NCBI GenBank assembly: GCA_024636775.1
Contig: JAGXGP010000077.1
Span: 1-32,545, forward strand
Direction of reading: 5' to 3'
Length of the DNA: 32,545 bases
DNA from: Hydrogenophilales bacterium
GTDB taxonomy: Bacteria; Pseudomonadota; Gammaproteobacteria; Burkholderiales; Thiobacillaceae
Part shown: positions 14,349 through 22,150 of the stretch, piece by piece
Position numbering within the stretch: position 1 is the first letter of the stretch
Layout: every line of letters begins with the position of its first letter
Position numbers and translations under genes: made by a program
The notes under the pieces: model-generated
Databases searched by the model: none
What the model was told of the DNA's origin: nothing
What the model saw: the letters and a program-made list of their open reading frames with translations, nothing else

Positions 14349-15623
14349 ATGACAAACGAGAGTCGAACCTACACGCTGCCAACGCAGTCGATTCCAAGCC
14401 TAAGTCTTTCTCATCACGTTGCGGACCTCGTTGAGGTACAAGCGTTTCTCCAATCCAGGGGCATCGAGACACGTAACACGCGAATTGAGCGGTATATTAA
14501 GTACCTCGAGCATGCAGTGCGCGGCGACCAAATAGACGAAGCGCAGATATTTAAAAACACTTCCGATCCCCGTTTTCAAAGTGGCTTTGATTGGAGACTC
14601 TATCTCCTGCGGGAAGCGCATGAACTTATGTGGATCCTCAAGGGCCTTAAAGTACACATACCAGAAGGCGTTGACGAGAAGCTTCAAAAAATAGTTAGTG
14701 GGTGCGACTTTGCCGCGCTGGATACCCACACTGAGTCTAGAAACACCCAGTTCGAGCTGCGAATAGCCAGCTATTTCTGCCAAGCTGGATGCGAGGTCGA
14801 CCTTTCGACTAAGACAGATGTGATCGCGACTACAGAAGAATTCGCATTCTATGTGGAGTGTAAGAGAATCGCGGGACCTAGAGGTCTTCGAGAAAACCTA
14901 CTCAAAGCTAAGAGTCAGCTGATTGAGCGAATGCCAGTGCGGCATGGTGGAAAAATGGCCTACGGTTTCATCGCGGCGGACGTTACGAAGGCTGCCTTTA
15001 GTCACAATGGCCTGACCTGGGGGCTGACCAATGAGCATTCGAGAGAGATCATTCAGGAAAAACTGGTCGGCATCGCTGACGCAGCGGAAAGAACGCCGGT
15101 TTTTGTTGATTATCCTGAATTGCTCGGCTGCTGGCTGCAGATCCATATCCCCTCTTTGATAAGGCACCCTCCAGCGATGGTGACAAGGTTTTCATCTCTC
15201 GCAATTGACAATCCAAATCTAGAACGAGAAGCACAAAAGGCCGCAGAAATATTTGATCTGATGGCTAGCGTTGGAAACCGTCCTGATCCCCGAGAGCTTC
15301 CGGCCACGAAAATGGTGCGGAGAACAAGCGTCTCCCTACCTGCTGGGACCCGGTTCCAGCTCGATGACCGATTGCTGAGAAAGTTTCTCGCCGGAGATGA
15401 TAGTTACGGAAAAATAAGCGAAGACATAATTGCTGGAATTATTATTGACGGAGTCGAACACGAGTTCTCATTCCTTGAGTTTGAAATGCTGCCGAAAGCG
15501 CTCCATACGCAATTGCGCGAAGAGTTTGCTGCGAATTCTGAGAGCGCACGCCTTGCTCTTATCCTCGAAATGTATATACGAAGGTACCCATATGAGAATG
15601 GCCCTGACCTAGGACCTGTCTGA
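14349..15623 (+). CDS. PD-(D/E)XK nuclease-like protein, probably horizontally acquired
   Basis: This 424-residue soluble protein has no family that I can name. A PD-(D/E)XK-type core is visible: Glu136 in TQFELRIASYFCQAGCEV, Asp157 in KTDVIA, then Glu170 and Lys172 in FYVECKR, with normal spacing for a restriction-endonuclease-like fold. The first 130 residues are mainly helical and charged; the last 230 have no recognised domain. Codon use is less GC-rich than in neighbouring genes, and the flanks hold an inverted repeat and gene debris, suggesting transfer. No methyltransferase, helicase or antitoxin gene is adjacent. A DNA-cleaving defence or repair role is possible but unproven. The ribosome-binding site before the ATG is weak. 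Confidence 0.7.
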   Translation: MTNESRTYTLPTQSIPSLSLSHHVADLVEVQAFLQSRGIETRNTRIERYIKYLEHAVRGDQIDEAQIFKNTSDPRFQSGFDWRLYLLREAHELMWILKGLKVHIPEGVDEKLQKIVSGCDFAALDTHTESRNTQFELRIASYFCQAGCEVDLSTKTDVIATTEEFAFYVECKRIAGPRGLRENLLKAKSQLIERMPVRHGGKMAYGFIAADVTKAAFSHNGLTWGLTNEHSREIIQEKLVGIADAAERTPVFVDYPELLGCWLQIHIPSLIRHPPAMVTRFSSLAIDNPNLEREAQKAAEIFDLMASVGNRPDPRELPATKMVRRTSVSLPAGTRFQLDDRLLRKFLAGDDSYGKISEDIIAGIIIDGVEHEFSFLEFEMLPKALHTQLREEFAANSESARLALILEMYIRRYPYENGPDLGPV

Positions 15624-15745
15624 ATGTCCGGTTGTCGGCCAGAGCCATCCGTTGAAATAAATGGAGCAGCTTCGGATTGTTTTCTGAATCAAGAAGACAG
15701 CAGTCAACCTTGATAAATGGCAAGCGATGCTCACCCCTTTAATGC

Positions 15746-16027
15746 TTATTTGAACTCGAGCACCATGCGCTCCAGTTCGTCCGCATCAATGACCTGGTTT
15801 TTGTTCTTGGCCATCCAGGTGGCCAGATAGCGTTCACCCTTGGCGTAGGCGAGCGGGATCGCCGGCTTGCTTTTGCCATCCTGTTCCAGATGCGTGACGT
15901 GGTAGGTGGCGCGTTTTTCGGATAGCGTCTTGGCGCCATGCGCTGCCGTCAGTGAAAATGCGCCGTCTTGGCTCAAGTACAGATAGCTGGCGTCTGCCGG
16001 CATGGCGATGAACTTGTAGGTCAGCAT
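15746..16027 (-). pseudogene. Small hypothetical protein gene, probably 5'-defective
   Basis: The 93-residue ORF reads MLTYKFIAMPADASYLYLSQDG and ends DADELERMVLEFK. The same frame stays open upstream to a stop near 16141, encoding CRCNDSVYGKAKVGTDTLRDITSC just before the first methionine. This looks protein-like and suggests the true protein began further upstream. No ATG, GTG or TTG start with a ribosome-binding site exists in that extension, and no signal peptide is present. I therefore think the 5' end is lost or frameshifted, though the ATG at 16027 could still be used. Function unknown. Confidence 0.5.
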
Positions 16028-16178
16028 GCAGGAGGTGATATCCCGCAGGGTGTCCGTGCCGACCTTGGCCTTGCCGTAGACGGAATCATTGCACCGGCAG
16101 GTGGGTGGGTGATGTGGGATTAGCCAGGGCGCGTCTTGACTTCACGCTTTTTCAGCAACAAACAACGCAAGGCTTCAC

Positions 16179-16209
16179 GTTTCAGGGTTCGACAGGCGAA
16201 CCCTGAAAC
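16179..16209. terminator. Perfect 13-base hairpin downstream of the BON-domain gene
   Basis: GTTTCAGGGTTCG pairs exactly with CGAACCCTGAAAC around a 5-base loop. It lies about 60 bases beyond the stop of the minus-strand BON gene. There is no adjacent T run on either strand, so it may act as a transcript-stabilising structure rather than a classical terminator. Confidence 0.45.
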
Positions 16210-16267
16210 ATCTCGACGTTTACGGTGTTGGTTCGCTGACTCGGCTGACGAATGCGTGCGTGTGGGC

Positions 16268-17002
16268 CTAACGGCTCACGGCAAGCTGGTTGACCACTTT
16301 GTCAACGGCGAACACGTACCAGGCATTCTGTTCGGCCCGGTTTTTTTCGGTTTCGCTGCTCACCAGACCTTCCAGGGTGACCACGAAGTCGTGGGTATGG
16401 ATGCTGATTTGCTCGGGGTGGGGAATCAGCGGATCCATTTCCATCACCAGCAACAGGGCATCAGTGACCTCGTCGTCGGTGTCCTGTTCCGGCGGTAGCA
16501 CCTCCAGCGCGTCCACCACGTCGCGGCACCCCGGCACCCACCACGCCAGCACACCGGCGAGACGTTTGTGTGACAGGCTGATGACCCAGCCATCCAGTGT
16601 CACCACGCCTGCATCCACCGACGCCACGATATTGCCGCTGGCATCATCGTCCAGGATTTCCTGCAGGGCGAGCGTCTGCCCCTTCTTGACCACGCTTAGC
16701 GAGCAATTTTTGAAGTCGCGCGCGTCCAGCAGCAGGGTTTCAAGGGCACCCAGAATCTCGCCGTCGCTTTTGTGTTCGGTCGGTGCGACATGCAGCCGAT
16801 TGATCACACCTCGCACTTCGCTTATCTCCTCCACGAGTTCGAGTGACCGCTTCTTTGCGGCTATGCTCTCGACGTCGCCTTCCATGATCAGGACACTGTT
16901 GTCGGTCAGGTTGAGATTGACCGGCCAGCGATGCAGATTGATGTGCGGTTCACGTTCGAGCACCGCCCGTATCGTATTCAGGACTGGATTTCCATTTTGC
17001 AT
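16268..17002 (-). CDS. BON-domain protein
   Basis: The 244-residue protein contains several BON-like modules of the pattern helix-strand-G-V: VLIMEGDVESIAAKKRSLELVEEISEVRGVINRL, then NIVASVDAGVVTLDGWV, then ISIHTHDFVVTLEGLVSSETEKNRAEQNAWYVFAVDKVVNQL. BON domains bind phospholipids or serve as adaptor modules in stress proteins such as OsmY. No signal peptide is evident, so the compartment is uncertain. The track starts at 17080, but the ATG at 17002 (MQNGNPVLN) is preceded by a perfect GGAGGT seven bases upstream and is my choice. It is divergent from hflX. The exact role is unknown. Confidence 0.8.
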   Translation of the reverse strand: MQNGNPVLNTIRAVLEREPHINLHRWPVNLNLTDNSVLIMEGDVESIAAKKRSLELVEEISEVRGVINRLHVAPTEHKSDGEILGALETLLLDARDFKNCSLSVVKKGQTLALQEILDDDASGNIVASVDAGVVTLDGWVISLSHKRLAGVLAWWVPGCRDVVDALEVLPPEQDTDDEVTDALLLVMEMDPLIPHPEQISIHTHDFVVTLEGLVSSETEKNRAEQNAWYVFAVDKVVNQLAVSR

Positions 17003-17222
17003 GTGGGATACCTCCACGTTCAACATAGCACATGGAATCCACCGCTTTTCTGGCGCGCCCGGAAAGTTGAGGCTGTCCATTTAAGGGGTCATTGCCGCAA
17101 AAAAGAGCTGTATGTCCTTTCCTGACAACCCGTCATTCGTACACGATCATTCGAATGCCCGGCTTGTGCCTGGAGGCGAGTGCAGTATCAATACCGGCAC
17201 CGATCACATTGGCGGATAATGC

Positions 17223-18665
17223 ATGGCTTCGCCCAACCCACAGAACACCCCCCGCATGCAAACAGAAGTCAAAGAAACCCCCCAGTACGCCATCGTGGCC
17301 TCGGTTCAATTGCCGGGGGTGACTGATATGGAGTTCGAAGCGTCGCTGACCGAGCTACGCGAGCTGGCCAAGACGCTGGGTTTCACGGTTGTCCGCACGT
17401 TTACGCAGAAACGCTCCGGGTTCGACTCGACGGCGTATCTGGGGGTGGGCAAGCGGCAGGAGATTCGCCATTTTGTGGGGGGTGAATCAGACGATGAGGT
17501 CGAGCCGGATGCCGATGCCGGGACGCTGAGTCCAGCGTATCGCCTTTCCAACGTGATGGATGACCTGGAAGACGCACCCGCACAGGTGTCGGATGTTCCG
17601 ATCGATGTGATCTTTGTTGACCACGAAATCTCGCCGTCGCAGGCGCGCCACCTCGAAAACGAGGTCGGCTGCCAGGTGATGGATCGCACCATGGTCATTC
17701 TCGAAATTTTCCACCGCAACGCGCGCTCGCCCGCTGCGCGCGCGCAGGTGGAGATTGCGCGCCTAGGCTACCTGGCGCCGCGCTTGCGCGAGGCAGCCAA
17801 GCTGGCGGGGCCGCAGGGGCGGCAGCGTAGCGGGGTGGGCGGGCGAGGCGCCGGCGAGTCGAACACCGAACTCGACAAGCGCAAGATCCGCGACCGCATT
17901 TCCGAGCTGCAGAAGGAGATCGTTGCGATGGACGCGGATCGCAAGACGCAGCGCGCACGCCGGCAGGGGCACCAAAGCCTCGCCAGCGTGGCGCTGGTGG
18001 GCTATACCAACGCGGGCAAATCCACCCTGATGCGCACGCTCACAGGCAGCGAAGTGCTGGTCGCCAACAAGCTGTTTGCGACGCTCGACACCACCGTGCG
18101 CACGTTGTTTCCCGAGACCGTTCCGCGCGTGCTGGTCAGCGATACGGTGGGCTTCATCAAGAACCTGCCGCACGGGCTGGTGGCGTCGTTCAAGTCGACG
18201 CTGGAAGAGGCGCTGGATGCGTCGCTGCTGCTGCATGTCATCGACGCCAGCGATCCCGGCTTCGAGCGGCAGATCGATGCCACCGAACATGTGCTGACCG
18301 AGATCGAGGCGCAGGACGTGCCGCGTATCCGCATTTTCAACAAGATCGACCACGTTGGCGACGCTGCAGCGCAAGCCGAGCGCGAAGCCGCGCTACGCCT
18401 TGAATACCCCGGTTGCATCGTGATGAGCGCGCGCAACCCGGATGACGTGGTGAAGTTGCATCTGGCAATCCTCGCGTTTTTTCAGAAAGGTCTGGTTGAA
18501 GCCGAGTTGTTTTTGCCGTGGTCGGCACAGCAACTGCGGGGCGAAATATTCTCGCGCTGCCAGGTACTGGAAGAGCGCGCCGAGGAAGAAGGGGCTTTTT
18601 TCAGCGTCCGCGTCGATCAGGCTGACCTCGATAACCTGCGTGAGCAGTTGGCGCAGGTAGGCTGA
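17223..18665 (+). CDS. hflX: HflX-type ribosome-splitting GTPase with acidic insertion
   Basis: This 480-residue GTPase of the Obg-HflX group is expected to bind the 50S subunit and rescue stalled or hibernating ribosomes. Motifs are G1 GYTNAGKS (260-267), G3 DTVGF (307-311) and G4 NKID (373-376). The HflX N-domain is recognisable by AYLGVGKRQEI, VDHEISPSQARHLE, DRTMVILEIFHRNARSPAARAQVE and a Gly-rich linker (GVGGRGAGES). Two features are unusual: an acidic insertion at about 87-126 (GGESDDEVEPDADAG and following), and the switch sequence LFATLDTTVR where most HflX proteins have LDPTTR. It is not next to hfq, so it may be a second HflX lineage. GGCGGA lies six bases before the ATG. The stop abuts the cyclase pseudogene. 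Confidence 0.9.
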   Translation: MASPNPQNTPRMQTEVKETPQYAIVASVQLPGVTDMEFEASLTELRELAKTLGFTVVRTFTQKRSGFDSTAYLGVGKRQEIRHFVGGESDDEVEPDADAGTLSPAYRLSNVMDDLEDAPAQVSDVPIDVIFVDHEISPSQARHLENEVGCQVMDRTMVILEIFHRNARSPAARAQVEIARLGYLAPRLREAAKLAGPQGRQRSGVGGRGAGESNTELDKRKIRDRISELQKEIVAMDADRKTQRARRQGHQSLASVALVGYTNAGKSTLMRTLTGSEVLVANKLFATLDTTVRTLFPETVPRVLVSDTVGFIKNLPHGLVASFKSTLEEALDASLLLHVIDASDPGFERQIDATEHVLTEIEAQDVPRIRIFNKIDHVGDAAAQAEREAALRLEYPGCIVMSARNPDDVVKLHLAILAFFQKGLVEAELFLPWSAQQLRGEIFSRCQVLEERAEEEGAFFSVRVDQADLDNLREQLAQVG

Positions 18666-19329
18666 TCACCGACGACATGAGCGAGAAATAGCGGTTGAGA
18701 AAACGCACCACGGCATCCGGAGACAGCCCTTCGCATAGTTCGGTAAAGTCGGCCAGGTCGGAGAAAAAAACCGTCATCACGCGGCGCTCGCCGCCTTCTT
18801 CCTGCTCGCGGTTGGCCAGCAGGTCGTGCACGATGCGGGGGTCCAGATACTGGCCGAAGGTTTCCTTGATGCGCTCTTTTTCACGCAGGCCCGCCACCAT
18901 GCGGTTGAACGATTGCGCCAGGCTGGCAAGTTCATCCGTGGTCTTGAAGTGAATCTCCACCGCCAGGTCGCCTCGCTTAACGGCACGGGTGCCGCTCATC
19001 AAACGTCGGTTCGGCGCCACCATTTGCACCGCCGCCAGCTCACGTTCGGCCATTGAGGCCAGGTCTTTAAAGGCTTCGAGTTCATCCGGGGTGAGATTGC
19101 GAGGTTGATGGTCGATGATGCACAGCGTGCCCAGCGCTTGCCCGTTCCAGTTGAACCATTGACGGTTTGCGTCGACCAGGCTGACCAGCGCGATCGGCAC
19201 CCGAAACATCCACCTCGCCATCCGCGTCAGGCGATCAAACCGTTCCTCGGCCGAGGTGTCGAGAATGTCCAGCGACCGAAGCGTTTCCAGCCGACAGAAT
19301 TCATCTTGCGGGAGATCGGGTGTCTTCAC
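18601..19329 (-). pseudogene. Truncated GAF-HAMP-adenylate/guanylate cyclase
   Basis: The reading frame encodes the start of a GAF domain (RFDRLTRMARWMFRVPIALVSLVDANRQWF), then jumps directly to the GAF end (QALGTLCIIDHQPR). About 70 central GAF residues are therefore missing in frame. A HAMP-like segment follows (RAVKRGDLAVEIHFKTTDELASLAQSFNRMV) without membrane helices. Next comes the start of a class III cyclase domain (VMTVFFSDLADFTELCEGLSP) that stops at RYFSLMSSVI. Only the first metal-binding aspartate remains; the rest of the catalytic core is absent. Cyclase homology ends at about 18667, right at the hflX stop, and the last 20 residues are antisense to hflX. It cannot be an active cyclase. 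Confidence 0.82.
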
Positions 19330-19530
19330 GATTGGCCCCTGGTTCCAACATTAGCGTGGCGGACGCTTGTGCCTGGCAGGCTACTCGACTGAAATCGGGT
19401 TGGCGCGAAGTGAATGGGTACAGCCAGATCTTGAATGCGCCAACCGAATGCTATTTATAGCAGAGGGGCATTGTTGTGTTTTTCGCATGAAGCCTCTAGC
19501 AGATAACCGTGGCTCCTCTCGGTGTGCGGG

Positions 19531-19659
19531 TTAGCGTTGTTGCGCTGCTTCTGAAACGCACGCTGCGCTGACATTGTGCGCGGCCAGTTCCCGTTTGATC
19601 CATTCGATAAAGACTTTGGTTCGGGCGGGTTGGCGTCGCTCACCTTGCTGACATCAACC
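19531..19659 (-). pseudogene. LysR-type regulator C-terminal fragment
   Basis: A minus-strand frame, different from the 110-aa track ORF, reads RRQPARTKVFIEWIKRELAA before a stop at 19531. This resembles the end of LysR substrate-binding domains (PARxRxFIDWL). It is preceded by a stop and has no DNA-binding region, so it is a remnant. The overlapping 110-aa ORF (19455-19787, GTG start) contains unrelated text and is probably chance or another remnant. The whole 19330-20018 stretch appears to be decayed sequence with no intact gene. Confidence 0.42.
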
Positions 19660-20018
19660 ATGAAATATTCCGTGTCGCCAAAACTGCTGGATGGGATGAA
19701 CTTGTGCTGCTGGTAATTCAGCACCATGCGTTCGCCTTCTGAATAAACCCAGTTACAGGGATAGCCAGGTCCATTCCACTCGGGCACACTTCAGCTGATG
19801 GCTACGCGCATTACGTACTGACCGCTTTCAGCATGTTGACGTGCACTGTGGGCACGCCCGCGCACCTGACTTCGTAGGCGGAAATGGGGGTCCGCTTACT
19901 TCTCTGACAGCAGAGGACAAACTGGCACTTCTGTAATAAAACCGCTTTAATGCAAACACCCCCGTTCACACTGCGGGCGTGGTTTATCACTCACTTGAAT
20001 TCACTTTGGGAGAAATCG

Positions 20019-20408
20019 ATGTTTGACCCAGTCAGCATTCCTTATGGCAGCAAGATGCTCTTCAATGCCGTCAAACTCAAACCTGGCGTAACCATCAGCG
20101 ACATAGAACTCGCGCTGGGCGAAATGTGCCACGTTGTAAAAGAAACCTACGGTAATGAAGACGGCGGCTTTATTGCAGGCCAAGTGTTTAAGTACGACGG
20201 CTTCATCAGCCAGGAGGGTTCCATCGACTCGATGAAGGCGCCTGACTACGACGTCGCCATCGTCACCTACTGGGCCTCATTCGAACAACATGAAAAATCC
20301 CACGCGGATAAGACTTTCAATGAGAAATTCAAAGCCGTGGGCGATATGTGCAGCGATAGCACCGAGCTGGGGTTCAGCATGCTGTGGCAGGGCGTGCCCG
20401 AGCATTGA
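20019..20408 (+). CDS. Conserved hypothetical protein
   Basis: The 129-residue soluble protein begins MFDPVSIPYGSKMLFNAVKLKPGVTISDIELALGEMCHVVK. The strand-helix alternation, together with VAIVTYWASFEQHEKSHADKTF and a terminal SMLWQGVPEH, suggests a small alpha/beta (possibly ferredoxin-like, dimeric-barrel) fold; this is inferred from the pattern only. The track start at 19950 adds 23 residues without support. The ATG at 20019 has GGGAG about eight bases upstream and I prefer it. The gene is convergent with the HDOD gene, with a 10-base gap. I recall similar proteins in other betaproteobacteria but no known function. Confidence 0.72.
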   Translation: MFDPVSIPYGSKMLFNAVKLKPGVTISDIELALGEMCHVVKETYGNEDGGFIAGQVFKYDGFISQEGSIDSMKAPDYDVAIVTYWASFEQHEKSHADKTFNEKFKAVGDMCSDSTELGFSMLWQGVPEH

Positions 20409-20418
20409 TTATTCGGGT

Positions 20419-21828
20419 TTAGGGCGAGGATGGTTGCGCATTTCTGAACTCGTCACTGGCTAGTTGGCGGTTGGCCAAATCCAGATCGGCCGAAAGCTGG
20501 CGCATGTGCGCACGGTCTTTGTCGCTATCCAGCTTCATCTGCGCCATGCGTTGCGCCGCCACCAGGCGGGTTCGCAAGGTTATTGCGTTGATGGTGCTCG
20601 ACACATACCCGTCCGCACCACTTTCGTAAGCCCGGATTGAATGCTCTACATTCTTCTGGTCATCCATCAGCAGGATGTAGACGCCTTGGCCTTCACCGGT
20701 TTGGCGTAGTGTCTGGCACAGGGCCAAGCCATCCATCTGTTTGAGATTGCAATGGGCGATGATGACGTGAGGCATCACTTTCAGCACCATCGCCATGGCG
20801 GCATGACCATCGTTGACGGCATAGACGGCATGGTTGCCGTCTTCTGCCAGCATCGCGATGGTTTTGCGGCGGGTGAATTCGTTGCTGTCGGCCACCACGA
20901 TGCGCAGCGATGAGGTGTTTTTCGCGGTTGACTCATTTTCCAGGGCGAACTCGGCAAAGGAGGGCAAGGGCTCGGTATGAATTTGCAGCAAAGTGCCCCA
21001 GTCATGCCATTCGGAAATGACGTCATCGATTAGGTTGGCGGCGTCTTCAGTCGAGATGTCGAGCTTGGCCGCTTGCGTTAGCCATACCTGGGTCAATTGC
21101 GGGCGTTGATCCGCATCGCATAGCGCGAGGTCGGCCAGCCAATGCGCCAGGCGCAGCATCATGATCAGGCTGTTGGTGCGTGAGTCATGAATGTTGTCAG
21201 AATGATTCGGTCCTTCGTAAAGCGCCATCGGCTGGGTGAATACGCCGGGGACCCCCCAGTCTGCCAACATGGTGCTACCCAGTTCGATATGGTCAGTTTC
21301 CAGATGGGTGGCTTCAAGCGCAGTCAGAGACTGTGTGGGGTTGGCCTGATAGGCCGTTAGCACGTCGCTGTAATGCTGAGGATAAAGGGTGGCCAGGGCC
21401 AGTTGGCCAATTTGTGCCAGTAATCCGCAGATGAACAACTCACTCGATTCGCCCACGCGAACACGCGTGGCAAGTGCCTGCATGGACAGCGCCATCAGGA
21501 GCGAATGCGACCAGTATTTTGGATAGTCAAACGCGGTGCATCCGCCGTCACGATACTGGTCGATCAGTGAAAACCCCAATGCAAGCTGGCACACCGACTT
21601 GACGCCTTTGCGCGCGACCGCTTCCTGCACCGACACCACCGGGCGCGAGCTCTGCGAGGCGCTGTTGGCCAGCTTGATCAGGCGGCTGGACAAGGAAGGG
21701 TCGGTTTGTATTGCCAGGGCAATCTCGCCCAGTGTCACATCTTCGCGCTTGGATAAGGCCAGTACGGCCAGCGCAACGCCTTTGGGGCTGGGCAGCTGGT
21801 CATTAATGGGGTGCAGATTGGGTTGCAT
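20419..21828 (-). CDS. HDOD-domain protein with degenerate receiver domain
   Basis: This is a 469-residue cytoplasmic signalling protein. An HDOD domain spans about 10-230 (LPSPKGVALAVLALSKRED, IQTDPSLSSRLIKLANSAS, FICGLLAQIGQLALATLYP). A CheY-like receiver follows at about 308-425 (LRIVVADSNEFTRRKTIAML, YESGADGYVSSTI). In the receiver the phospho-accepting aspartate position is His359 (VIIAHCNLKQMDG), the conserved Thr/Ser is Met388 and the conserved Lys is Ser410, so phosphorylation is not expected. A coiled coil follows (DKDRAHMRQLSADLDLANRQL), after which homologues that I recall continue into a GGDEF domain; here the protein ends. It may act as a phosphorylation-independent adaptor. It is monocistronic and points away from nasA. 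Confidence 0.88.
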   Translation of the reverse strand: MQPNLHPINDQLPSPKGVALAVLALSKREDVTLGEIALAIQTDPSLSSRLIKLANSASQSSRPVVSVQEAVARKGVKSVCQLALGFSLIDQYRDGGCTAFDYPKYWSHSLLMALSMQALATRVRVGESSELFICGLLAQIGQLALATLYPQHYSDVLTAYQANPTQSLTALEATHLETDHIELGSTMLADWGVPGVFTQPMALYEGPNHSDNIHDSRTNSLIMMLRLAHWLADLALCDADQRPQLTQVWLTQAAKLDISTEDAANLIDDVISEWHDWGTLLQIHTEPLPSFAEFALENESTAKNTSSLRIVVADSNEFTRRKTIAMLAEDGNHAVYAVNDGHAAMAMVLKVMPHVIIAHCNLKQMDGLALCQTLRQTGEGQGVYILLMDDQKNVEHSIRAYESGADGYVSSTINAITLRTRLVAAQRMAQMKLDSDKDRAHMRQLSADLDLANRQLASDEFRNAQPSSP

Positions 21829-21998
21829 ATTCAGTCAACCTGTTGAAGGGTAGTCGCCAGGCATGGCGGTGATTCGGCTATCCATTGATCAATCGACCTG
21901 TGCCCGGGTTTATGAAGGTGCCTCGGGACAATTTTTTTGTGTGAGCCCTCCCCCTGGGTGTGAGTGAGACTTCAATTCTAGGCAGGTTTCACAACCCA

Positions 21999-22046
21999 CG
22001 CACCAATTTGCTGCATGTCCTCCCGTCCGTGCACTGCGGTTGAGCG
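21999..22046 (+). promoter_or_regulatory. Two NtrC-like sites three helical turns apart, upstream of nasA
   Basis: CGCACCA-att-TGCTGCA (21999-22015) matches the dyad TGCACYA-N3-TRGTGCA at 12 of 14 positions. TGCACTG-cgg-TTGAGCG (22030-22046) matches more weakly, mainly in its left half. The centres are 31 bases apart and lie about 100 and 130 bases before the start site predicted from the sigma-54 promoter, similar to the glnA enhancer layout. Confidence 0.55.
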
Positions 22047-22110
22047 CAGGGGCCACGCAGCCGCTGCGCCATTCTCGACAAGTCATTGAAATGATTGCGT
22101 TGTGCTGTGC

Positions 22111-22126
22111 TGGCACAGACCCTGCT
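22111..22126 (+). promoter_or_regulatory. Sigma-54 promoter of nasA
   Basis: TGGCAC-AGACC-CTGCT matches TGGCAC-N5-TTGCW at all but one position and has GG-N10-GC spacing. Transcription would start near 22137, leaving a leader of about 14 bases that contains the AGGAG ribosome-binding site. Confidence 0.72.
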
Positions 22127-22150
22127 GACAGACAGGGACTAGGAGCGGTT

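Noticed and set aside
14349-15623. Toxin-antitoxin or restriction-modification operon
   Set aside because: No methyltransferase, antitoxin-like or specificity gene is adjacent on either strand; the nuclease-like gene stands alone.
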